Assembly (NCBI GenBank): GCA_023423855.1
Contig: JAFAEU010000044.1
Coordinates: forward strand, 1 to 6,112
DNA: 6,112 nt
From: Pseudomonadota bacterium
GTDB lineage: Bacteria > Pseudomonadota > Gammaproteobacteria > Xanthomonadales > Xanthomonadaceae
Direction of reading: 5' to 3'
Shown here: one piece after another, positions 1 to 5,121 of the stretch
How the letters are laid out: each line of letters begins with the position of its first letter
Numbering within the stretch: the stretch's first letter is position 1
The notes under the pieces: generated by a model
What the model was told of the DNA's origin: nothing
Databases searched by the model: none
What the model saw: the letters and a program-made list of their open reading frames with translations, nothing else
Position numbers and translations under genes: made by a program

Positions 1-1788
1 CTCCAAGGCCACCAACGCGGCCTCCAGGCGCTTGCGTCCTTCCCGGCTCCGGTACTCCGCCGGAAGCTCGGGGAGCCGCCCCAGCGCGTGCCAGGATGTA
101 TGCGGACCCGCTGCCGCCGTGGTGACGGTCAGACCCGACTGGAGCGCCGCGCGCAGGACTTCCAGCACCGCTTCGCTGTCGGCCTTGGCCCGGATGGCTT
201 CGGCGCTGGCCCTGTCTGCCGCCGCGACTTCCGGCGCGATGGGTTCCAGCACGCCGAACAGCCCACGTTTCAGCGCCAGCGGCTCGGCCCTCGCGCCATA
301 GTTGGCCTTCTCGTGCAGCAGCTCGATGCCGGATTCCTCGGACTCGACCAGGGCCAAGCGGGACCGCACGCTGTTGTGCCATTGCGTGGAGCCGCTGAAG
401 TTGTTGCCCTTGCCGTTCCCGCGGGCGGCGGCCTTGTCGATGTGGGCCAGCAGCACGACTGCCGCGTCGTTGGCCTTCGCAATCTCCGCCAGTCGCCGGA
501 TGAACTTCCGCACCATCGCGCGGGCGTTCTCGTTGGCCCCGTAGGTGTCGCTGGCGTTGTCGATGATGACCAGCCTGGCACCGGCCGCGGCCTCCGCGAC
601 CAGCCCCATCATCGGCGTGAAGTCGATGAACCGGCCGTTGTCGGATTCGATGGCCAGCTCCGTCTCCGCGTCCGAGCCGTCGAAGATGGCCAGGTTTGCG
701 ATGACCTGCTCAATCGGCAGGCCGTAGACCTCCACGATCCGGCGCAGGCGGCGGCGCAAGACCTCGCCTTCGTCCTCGAAGCTCAGGAACACGACCGGGG
801 CACGCTGGACCGTGAACGGCCCCCACGGCCTCCCTGCGGCCACGTGTGCGGCGAACGTCAGGGCCAGCATGGATTTGCCTACGCCACCATGCCCGCCCAG
901 CAGGCTCACCACGCGCTGCGGCAGCAGCGGCTCGATGATGTGCGGCCACGGCGCGCAGTCCACCTGCATCACGTCCGCGAGGGACACCGGGCGCAGCGGG
1001 CTGGCGGGAACCTCGGGTGCCGGCAGCAGCTCCAGCAGCGCGTCTGCCGTCCCTCCTGCGGCGATCCAGTCCGACACGTCGCCCTTGTGGGGAAGGCCCG
1101 GCAACTCCAGCACGCGCACGCTGCGAGCGATGCCGACCAGGGATGCGCGCACCTTCTCTGCGTGGTCCCGGCCCGGATCGTCGTTGTCCGGCAGGATGAC
1201 CACATCGCGGCCGCGCAGGAACTCCGCGTGATGGGGTCGCCACTTGCCAGCGCCACCCGCGTTGCATGTCGCCACCAGCCCCAGCGCGCGAACGTTGTCC
1301 ACGTCCTTCTCGCCCTCGGCCACGAACACCAGTGCGTCGTCGGGCGCCGCCAGGACTTCCGGCAGGCGGTACGGCACCGGTCGCACGTCCTTGACCTTGT
1401 AGTCCCAGCCGCCGGCCCCGTCAGGCTTGCGCTGCAGGAACTTGTGACCGGCCTTGCGCACGACCTGGAACAGAATCTCGCCGCGTTCGTCGCAGTAGTC
1501 GTAGACCGCTGCAGGCGAATCGGAGCGGACCGGCTCGTCTTTCAGGAACCCATGCTCGCGAAGCCAATCGGCCGGGCGCTCGCTGCCGTAGGCACGCACC
1601 AGGTCCAAGACGCCGCCGCCTTCCTGCGTCTCGTGATTGAACCAGGTGTCGTTCTCGGCGTTGATCGCCAGACTGCCTTTCGTGCCGTAGCGCAGTTCGC
1701 GATCGTTCGACAGGTGCGGATTAGGCTCGCCCTGCAGCAGTTGGCGGGCGACGGGCGCAATCAGCCCGGTGAAGTCGTGGGCGGTCAC
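1..1788 (-). CDS. Toprim primase / RecA-fold (RepA-like) replicative helicase, 3' end beyond the window
   Basis: A single open frame of 596 codons runs from a GTG at 1788 to the window edge without a stop. It probably primes and unwinds DNA for replication of the element. Residues about 1-80 resemble the N-terminal primase region (GSLAIN, GGGVLDLV) but lack the CHC2 zinc-finger cysteines. A Toprim core follows: VFVAEGEKD (catalytic Glu158) and LPDNDD (Asp201-x-Asp203). The ATPase half has Walker A GGHGGVGKS (298-306), FEDE after a strand (337-340), Walker B LVIID (406-410), LLAHIDK (446-452) and SGSTQWHNSVRSR (465-477), the pattern of RepA-like hexameric helicases. The C-terminal part, TSWHALGRLPELP, looks like the start of a winged-helix segment. 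The GTG start is chosen because an AAGGGG-type ribosome binding site sits just upstream and because it overlaps the preceding small frame by GTGA. Few residues seem to be missing, judging by the C-terminal motif. Confidence 0.93.
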   Translation of the reverse strand, partial: MTAHDFTGLIAPVARQLLQGEPNPHLSNDRELRYGTKGSLAINAENDTWFNHETQEGGGVLDLVRAYGSERPADWLREHGFLKDEPVRSDSPAAVYDYCDERGEILFQVVRKAGHKFLQRKPDGAGGWDYKVKDVRPVPYRLPEVLAAPDDALVFVAEGEKDVDNVRALGLVATCNAGGAGKWRPHHAEFLRGRDVVILPDNDDPGRDHAEKVRASLVGIARSVRVLELPGLPHKGDVSDWIAAGGTADALLELLPAPEVPASPLRPVSLADVMQVDCAPWPHIIEPLLPQRVVSLLGGHGGVGKSMLALTFAAHVAAGRPWGPFTVQRAPVVFLSFEDEGEVLRRRLRRIVEVYGLPIEQVIANLAIFDGSDAETELAIESDNGRFIDFTPMMGLVAEAAAGARLVIIDNASDTYGANENARAMVRKFIRRLAEIAKANDAAVVLLAHIDKAAARGNGKGNNFSGSTQWHNSVRSRLALVESEESGIELLHEKANYGARAEPLALKRGLFGVLEPIAPEVAAADRASAEAIRAKADSEAVLEVLRAALQSGLTVTTAAAGPHTSWHALGRLPELPAEYRSREGRKRLEAALVALE

Positions 1789-1868
1789 TGGCCCCCCTTG
1801 CCATCCAGGCGCTGCAACAGCGGCTCGGCGCTCACGGCGGCGACGTGGTACTTGTGGGCGGCGCTCAC
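1785..1868 (-). CDS. Possible 27-residue microprotein, coupled on both sides
   Basis: A 27-codon frame starts at GTG 1868 and ends at TGA 1787-1785. It begins VSAAHKYHVAAVSAEP and ends RLDGKGGQ; I recognise no family. Its GTG overlaps the stop of the ParB-like gene by GTGA, and its own stop overlaps the GTG of the primase gene by another GTGA. A GAAGG sequence lies 9 bases before the start. It fills exactly the space between two otherwise non-adjacent genes, so its translation could carry ribosomes from one to the other. It has no membrane segment or cysteine. It may be a functional peptide, a coupling leader, or a chance frame; an alternative in-frame GTG at 1835 would give 16 residues. Confidence 0.45.
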   Translation of the reverse strand: MSAAHKYHVAAVSAEPLLQRLDGKGGQ

Positions 1869-2347
1869 GACGCACCGCCTTCGGTTGCTCGGCGGATGGC
1901 GCGGTTGACGGACTGCTTCGTCTTGCCGGTAGCCTTGGCTGTGGACGATGCGAATCCATCCGGCTGTGCATGGCCGTGCTTTGCAACATCAACAGCCGGA
2001 ACAAGTTGTTCCACCTGTTTAGCCTCCCGCATCGCCTCCCAAACCTCCTTGCGCTTGGCGAGGTGCTCGGCTTCCTGGGTAGGCGTCAACTCACTCCGGC
2101 ACAGGTTCTCGTCGATCTCGGCAAGCTGCGCCGGGCTGTCGCCATACAAAGCCGCGAGCCGTTGCACCTGCAGGGCGCTCGCGGTAGGCTTCGTCTGCAG
2201 TCGTGCCTCGCAATCCTTCTGCACCGAACGCCGCGGCTCGTCCCCGCGGCGTTCCTCGTTTGGCGGTCCCGAACCGCGGCACCGCGCATTGGCGTACGCC
2301 TCGGGCGGGCTCATGTAGTCGGCGTGGTGATACCGGCAGGCGCGCAT
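1865..2347 (-). CDS. ParB-like DNA-binding protein lacking the N-terminal nuclease/CTPase domain
   Basis: 160 residues. The stretch AEIDENLCRSELTPTQEAEH (76-95) continuing through LAKRKEVWEA (96-105) is the signature that follows the N-terminal domain in ParB/Spo0J-family proteins. Residues about 131-154 (GFASSTAKATGKTKQSVNRA) form a helix-turn-helix like that of phage and plasmid ParB relatives. What precedes it is a basic, probably disordered region of about 60 residues beginning MRACRYHHADYMSPPEAYAN, not the ParB N-terminal domain with its GERR-type motifs. The start is the ATG at 2347, which follows the alpA stop with no gap (TAGATG) and has a GGAGG site 8 bases upstream inside alpA. The stop overlaps the next small frame by GTGA. 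A role in origin binding, partition or regulation of the replication operon is inferred from context. Confidence 0.85.
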   Translation of the reverse strand: MRACRYHHADYMSPPEAYANARCRGSGPPNEERRGDEPRRSVQKDCEARLQTKPTASALQVQRLAALYGDSPAQLAEIDENLCRSELTPTQEAEHLAKRKEVWEAMREAKQVEQLVPAVDVAKHGHAQPDGFASSTAKATGKTKQSVNRAIRRATEGGAS

Positions 2348-2602
2348 CTAGGCCGCCTCCGCGAGCTTTTCCAGCAGCGCCCTGATATCGCGGGCGCGCC
2401 AGGCGACGGAGTTCGGCCCGAGGCGGACCGGCTGGGGGTAGCGGCCATCGCGGACGCCGCGCCACCAGGTAGCGCGGGAGACGGGGATCAGGGCAGGGGG
2501 CGCGTTGCGCTCGCGCTTCGTGCCGGTCAGGCCGCGGGCGCCGATGATGTCAGGGAGGCGGACGAATCCGTCGTCGGGGAGCTGCGAGGCGGGGTTGGTC
2601 AT
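2348..2602 (-). CDS. alpA: AlpA-family transcriptional regulator / excisionase-like protein
   Basis: 84 residues. The pattern FVRLPDII (13-20), then IPVSRATWWRGVRDGRYPQP (39-58) and VRLGPNSVAWRARDIRALLE (59-78) is the winged helix-turn-helix of AlpA-like regulators, in which the Arg/Trp-rich recognition helix is followed by a [FY]PxPV[KR]LG wing and an AWR motif. In P4-like elements and phage-inducible islands AlpA activates integrase or replication genes and can act in excision. The loop between LPDII and the first helix of the motif is about 18 residues and basic/Pro-rich, longer than in short AlpA proteins. The ATG at 2602 is preceded by GGTGA within an inverted repeat (2605-2629). It heads a tightly packed block with the ParB-like and primase genes and probably controls them. 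Confidence 0.9.
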   Translation of the reverse strand: MTNPASQLPDDGFVRLPDIIGARGLTGTKRERNAPPALIPVSRATWWRGVRDGRYPQPVRLGPNSVAWRARDIRALLEKLAEAA

Positions 2603-2604
2603 GG

Positions 2605-2629
2605 GGCATCACCGTTACTAGGTGATGCC
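2605..2629 (-). promoter_or_regulatory. Perfect 9-bp inverted repeat at the start of alpA (operator or RNA hairpin)
   Basis: GGCATCACC at 2605-2613 is the exact reverse complement of GGTGATGCC at 2621-2629, separated by 7 bases. The repeat ends three bases before the alpA start codon. The arm nearest the gene carries the only plausible ribosome binding site (GGTGA, 6 bases before ATG). It could be a protein operator, perhaps for AlpA itself, or an RNA hairpin that hides the ribosome binding site. The repeat is seen directly; function is inferred. Confidence 0.55.
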
Positions 2630-2671
2630 TACTATCTACATCCGCGGCGGGGAGAAAATTCGACGCGATTC

Positions 2672-3382
2672 TCAGGGAATCGGTTGTTTCCTGATCTTGG
2701 CGTTACCGTGGGCCCGCGGAACATTCGCGGGTTGATCCGCGACCCATCTTGAATAGTATTCGGCCAGCTTCCGTTTCGTGGGGACGAGCCTCTCGACCAA
2801 CACGTCGGCCATAAGGGCGTGCGTCTTGGAGATTGCTTCCTCCTTGGTCGCAATCATCTCCCCCGATTCGTTGAACATGTGGCGGTGAATCCACTGTTGC
2901 GCAACTTCCGGGATCAGCTCCGGAACCTTGCTCGCTGCCCGTCCGCGAGTTCGCTTCGGGGTATCGCCAGTCGCACCCTCCGCCACGATCCCGACGAAGG
3001 CATAGCGGTGCGTGTTCGAGACATCCATCCGCGCAGCCATCTTCCTTGCGCTCAAGAGAAGATCACGGGTACTTACCCCCACCTCTTGGTGCTCCTTCAG
3101 CAGTTCGACGGCGAAGATGCAGAAAAACAATGCGTCGGCACGGTTGTAGCCCTCATGGGGGACCGCTTCGCAGATCCAAGCCGCGAAAAGATGATGGAGG
3201 CGATCCAGCCAACCCAGGTCGATATTGCTCTCCAGCATGTGGGGAGGCGCTTCTGGCTTGAGCTTGATGCCGCCATAAACCTCCGCAAACGCGGCTGCAA
3301 TCCTGTCGCCTGCAAGAATCGTTGGATCACGCTGGCCCCGGCCGAGCGCCGGGGCTTTCGTGGTGACCTTGGGCTTGGTCAC
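2672..3382 (-). CDS. Hypothetical protein, 236 residues, coupled to the upstream small gene
   Basis: I do not recognise this family. The start is placed at GTG 3382 because it overlaps the stop of the preceding gene by GTGA and has GGAG 8 bases upstream; the frame stays open further upstream to a TTG at 3496, but that part is Arg/Ala-rich and lies inside the other gene. The protein begins VTKPKVTTKAPALGRG. Residues about 25-115 look helical, with a hydrophobic, aromatic-rich stretch (LHHLFAAWICEAVPHEGYN, 62-80, then ADALFFCIFAVELL, 82-95) that looks like a buried helix core rather than a clear membrane anchor. A basic segment TPKRTRGRAASK (141-152) precedes a helical C-terminal half (LIPEVAQQWIHRHMF, SKTHALMADVLVERL, KLAEYYSRW). 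By eye the gene has less GC than the primase or integrase, suggesting separate acquisition. It lies between the integrase and alpA, where island cargo is common. Confidence 0.85.
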   Translation of the reverse strand: MTKPKVTTKAPALGRGQRDPTILAGDRIAAAFAEVYGGIKLKPEAPPHMLESNIDLGWLDRLHHLFAAWICEAVPHEGYNRADALFFCIFAVELLKEHQEVGVSTRDLLLSARKMAARMDVSNTHRYAFVGIVAEGATGDTPKRTRGRAASKVPELIPEVAQQWIHRHMFNESGEMIATKEEAISKTHALMADVLVERLVPTKRKLAEYYSRWVADQPANVPRAHGNAKIRKQPIP

Positions 3383-3654
3383 GCCATCCGCTCCATGTTG
3401 GCTTCCGTGTGCCCGCGCCGCCGCAGCGCAGCGGCCACGAACACAAATCCCTGCCGGTCGTCCTCGGTGGCGGCCTGTGCTGCCGCGCGATCCCAACGCT
3501 CGGCGGTGTGGGTGCGGCCCAAGAGTGACAGCTTGACCATCAAGTCCACGTAATCCGCATACTCCGCCGGCACGCGAACCCGGTCTGTCGGAAACGCAAT
3601 GATGTTCGCGGTCGAGTCGCCCGCGGCGTTCGTGATTACACTGTTGTTCGCCAT
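3379..3654 (-). CDS. Hypothetical protein, 91 residues, first gene of a two-gene unit
   Basis: 91 codons from ATG 3654 to TGA 3381-3379, an unrecognised family. It starts MANNSVITNAAGDSTANIIA, a low-complexity polar leader, followed by an acidic/hydrophobic helix (AEYADYVDLMVKLSLLG, 30-46) and a second helical region (ERWDRAAAQAATEDDRQGF, 52-70, then VFVAAALRRRG, 71-81). There is no signal peptide and no known motif. The frame remains open far upstream through the integrase gene, but that extension is Arg-rich shadow sequence; the ATG at 3654 lies in the gap after the integrase hairpin and is the sensible start, although its ribosome binding site is weak (GAG about 11 bases upstream). The stop overlaps the 236-residue gene by GTGA, so the two are likely made together. 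Size, partner and position would fit a small regulatory or accessory partner, but nothing in the sequence fixes a function. Confidence 0.75.
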   Translation of the reverse strand: MANNSVITNAAGDSTANIIAFPTDRVRVPAEYADYVDLMVKLSLLGRTHTAERWDRAAAQAATEDDRQGFVFVAAALRRRGHTEANMERMA

Positions 3655-3684
3655 ATCGTCAGTTCTCAGGTTGGCGGTGTGGAA

Positions 3685-3719
3685 GGCGTGGCGGGGTGGC
3701 CTAAACACCCCGCTACGCC
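3685..3719 (-). terminator. Strong hairpin directly after the integrase stop, without a U tract
   Basis: The arms 3685-3698 and 3706-3719 pair over 14 positions around a 7-base loop. In the leftward (integrase) transcript 13 pairs form with one A-C mismatch; in the opposite strand that position is a G-U pair. The stem begins 3 bases after the integrase TAA. Only two U residues follow, so it is either a weak or non-canonical terminator or a 3'-end-stabilising or processing structure separating integrase from the downstream genes. Confidence 0.5.
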
Positions 3720-3722
3720 GCT

Positions 3723-4961
3723 TTACCGGCGGGTGCCGGATTTCTTGCCGATCGGCACGACCTCGCCGGACGCCTTCGGCGCCGTGGCGAACTTCGCCCA
3801 ATCGGACATCATGCGTTTGCGCTTTTCGAACAGGTCGCCGCGCCGATAGGCAGCTTCGACCTTGTCGCCGATGGTGTGCGCCAGCGCCATCTCGGCGACC
3901 TCGCGCGGGTAGTTGGTCCGCTCGGCCGTCCAGTCGCGGAAGGTCGACCGGAAGCCGTGGGGAACTGCTGAGACCTTCATCCGACGCACGACCTGTGATA
4001 GAGCCATGTCGGACAGCTGGCCGCCGTTCGGCGCCACGAACACCAGGTCGTTCCCGACGAACTTCGGTAGCACCTCCAGCAGCGCCAGCGCGGGCGCCGA
4101 GAGCGGCACGCGATGTTCCCTGCCGGCCTTCATGCGGTCGCCGGGGACAGTCCAGACCTTCGCCTCCGTGTCGATCTCCGACCACTTCGCCCCGCGGATC
4201 TCGCCGGAACGGGCGGCCGTCAGGATGGCGAACTCCAGCGCACGGGCGGCGATGCCTTCCTGTGCCCGCAGCGCGACCAGGAACTCGGGCAAAGCGTCGT
4301 AGGGGAGGGCGGCATGGTGGCGCACCTTCTTCACCTTGGACGGCTTCGGCAGCAGCTTGTCGAGGTGCCCGCGCCACCGGGCGGGGTTGTCGCCGCTGCG
4401 GTACTTGGCAGCCGTGGCCCAGTCCAGCACGGACTCGATCCGGCCGCGGACGCGGTAGGCGGTTTCGGTCTTCGTGGTCCAGATGGGTTCCAGCACGCGC
4501 AGGATGTGCGGGGTGTCGATGTCTTCGACCGGCATGGCGCCGATGACGGGCTTGGCGTAGGTGTCGAGGGTCGAGCCCCATTGGTCGGCGTGCTTGGCGT
4601 TCTTCCACTCCGGACGCTTGGCGTCGATCAGCAGCTTGGCCGCTTCGGTGAACGTGAGCCGGTTCAGCAGGGCGTGCCGCTTGGCCCTGCGCTCGGCGAC
4701 GGGATCGCGGCCTTCGCGGACGGCGGCGCGGGTGGCGCGTGCGTTCTCGCGTGCTGCGGCGAGGGTGACGTCGGGGTATCCGCCGAGGCCGATGTCGCGA
4801 CGCTTGCCGCCGACCATGATGCGCAAGATCCACGAGGCCGCATTGCCGCGCACCTGCAGGTACAGGCCCGTTACTCCGCCGACCGCATGGAACCCGTCAA
4901 CCGCCGCCAGGCGCTTGATCTGTACGGGTGCCAGTTCGAATCCCGGCTTTGCCAACCCCAC
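3723..4961 (-). CDS. int: P4-type tyrosine integrase
   Basis: 412 residues, normal for the P4 integrase family. It catalyses site-specific recombination between the element and the chromosome. Residues about 12-90 are the N-terminal arm-binding domain (DUF4102 type: GVTGLYLQVRG, SWILRIMVGGKRRDIGLGGY, LAAARENARATRAAVREGRD). A core-binding helical domain follows (about 100-200). The catalytic domain has Arg251 (AARSGEIRG), Lys278 (MKAGREHRVPL), His335 and Arg338 (PHGFRSTFRDW), His362 (ALAHTIGD) and the Tyr372 nucleophile (EAAYRRGD): all expected active-site residues are present, so it looks functional. The longest frame starts at GTG 4961, but the GAGG site is then only 1-2 bases away; TTG at 4955 (codon 3) would have that site at 7 bases and may be the true start. 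It is the gene nearest the presumed right attachment site and is transcribed inward. Confidence 0.95.
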   Translation of the reverse strand: MGLAKPGFELAPVQIKRLAAVDGFHAVGGVTGLYLQVRGNAASWILRIMVGGKRRDIGLGGYPDVTLAAARENARATRAAVREGRDPVAERRAKRHALLNRLTFTEAAKLLIDAKRPEWKNAKHADQWGSTLDTYAKPVIGAMPVEDIDTPHILRVLEPIWTTKTETAYRVRGRIESVLDWATAAKYRSGDNPARWRGHLDKLLPKPSKVKKVRHHAALPYDALPEFLVALRAQEGIAARALEFAILTAARSGEIRGAKWSEIDTEAKVWTVPGDRMKAGREHRVPLSAPALALLEVLPKFVGNDLVFVAPNGGQLSDMALSQVVRRMKVSAVPHGFRSTFRDWTAERTNYPREVAEMALAHTIGDKVEAAYRRGDLFEKRKRMMSDWAKFATAPKASGEVVPIGKKSGTRR

Positions 4962-4991
4962 ACCTCGCCCAACAGTCCCCGATGAGATTGG

Positions 4992-5020
4992 ACGATACGC
5001 CTTGAAACACGGTGGAGCAA
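4992..5020 (-). promoter_or_regulatory. int: Weak candidate promoter for the integrase
   Basis: On the minus strand TTGCTC (5020-5015) and TATCGT (4997-4992) are separated by exactly 17 bases, about 30 bases upstream of the integrase start. Matches to the sigma-70 consensus are 3/6 and 4/6, so only the spacing and location speak for it. Confidence 0.25.
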
Positions 5021-5028
5021 CACGGAAG

Positions 5029-5052
5029 CTGAAAACAAGGGGTTTTGTTCAG
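5029..5052. repeat. Imperfect AT-rich inverted repeat in the integrase upstream arm
   Basis: CTGAAAACAA (5029-5038) and TTTTGTTCAG (5043-5052) pair at 8 of 10 positions around GGGG. It lies in the most AT-rich patch of the window, between the integrase start and the presumed attachment site, where arm-type integrase or excisionase sites would be expected. Function is unproven. Confidence 0.35.
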
Positions 5053-5096
5053 TATTTGAGATTCCATGACTCCGCGTGAAACGTGCCTTATTCAGA

Positions 5097-5110
5097 CACT
5101 CTCTCCGCCA
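5097..5110 (+). other. attR: Presumed attachment-site remnant: 3' end of a tRNA-Ser
   Basis: CACTCTCTCCGCCA has the form of a tRNA-Ser 3' end: the last bases of the T-stem, acceptor strand TCTCTCC, discriminator G and encoded CCA. No tRNA body precedes it; the 17 bases before the acceptor strand form only a degenerate T-arm. This is what remains when an element integrates in a tRNA 3' end and the other junction keeps the whole gene. The intact tRNA-Ser would then be on the plus strand left of the window. The CCA points away from the integrase, opposite to the usual P4-type arrangement, which lowers confidence. Confidence 0.45.
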
Positions 5111-5121
5111 GGTCCCCAGCC

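Larger units (their letters stand above)
1..5110 (-). mobile_element. Right-hand part of an integrated element (integrase, AlpA, primase-helicase type), open at the left edge
   Basis: Seven genes on one strand form an integration and replication set: P4-type integrase, two unknown genes, AlpA-like regulator, ParB-like DNA-binding protein, possible microgene, and Toprim/RecA-fold primase-helicase. The right border is placed at a tRNA-Ser 3'-end-like sequence (5097-5110), beyond which chromosomal-type genes begin. The left border is outside the window. This gene set is typical of P4-like satellites, phage-inducible chromosomal islands and related small genomic islands; no structural, packaging or conjugation gene is seen here, so the exact class is undecided. 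The element extent is inference; the gene content is read directly. Confidence 0.8.

Noticed and set aside
88..1908. 606-codon plus-strand open frame
   Set aside because: It is the antisense shadow of the primase-helicase gene; the product is rich in Arg, His and Gln without any domain pattern, while the minus strand holds clear Toprim and Walker motifs.
2666..2682. Terminator at the end of the 236-residue gene (CGATTC / GAATCG)
   Set aside because: Only 6 base pairs, and the short T run is several bases away from the stem; too weak to call.
3383..3496. TTG start giving a 274-residue form of the 236-residue protein
   Set aside because: The extra 38 residues overlap the small gene and are Gly/Arg/Ala-rich; GTG 3382 has GGAG at good spacing and a GTGA overlap.
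3655..4833. Upstream extension of the 91-residue gene to a 484-codon frame
   Set aside because: The extension lies in another frame of the integrase gene and is Arg/Pro/His-rich; the integrase frame has all catalytic residues.
4931..4953. Apparent tRNA T-arm (CAGTTCGAATCCCGG followed by CTTTGCCA) on the plus strand
   Set aside because: The flanking stem bases do not pair and no D- or anticodon arm precedes it; it is the integrase N-terminal coding sequence.
4113..4985. 290-codon plus-strand frame opposite the integrase
   Set aside because: Antisense shadow of the integrase gene with no recognisable features or ribosome binding site.
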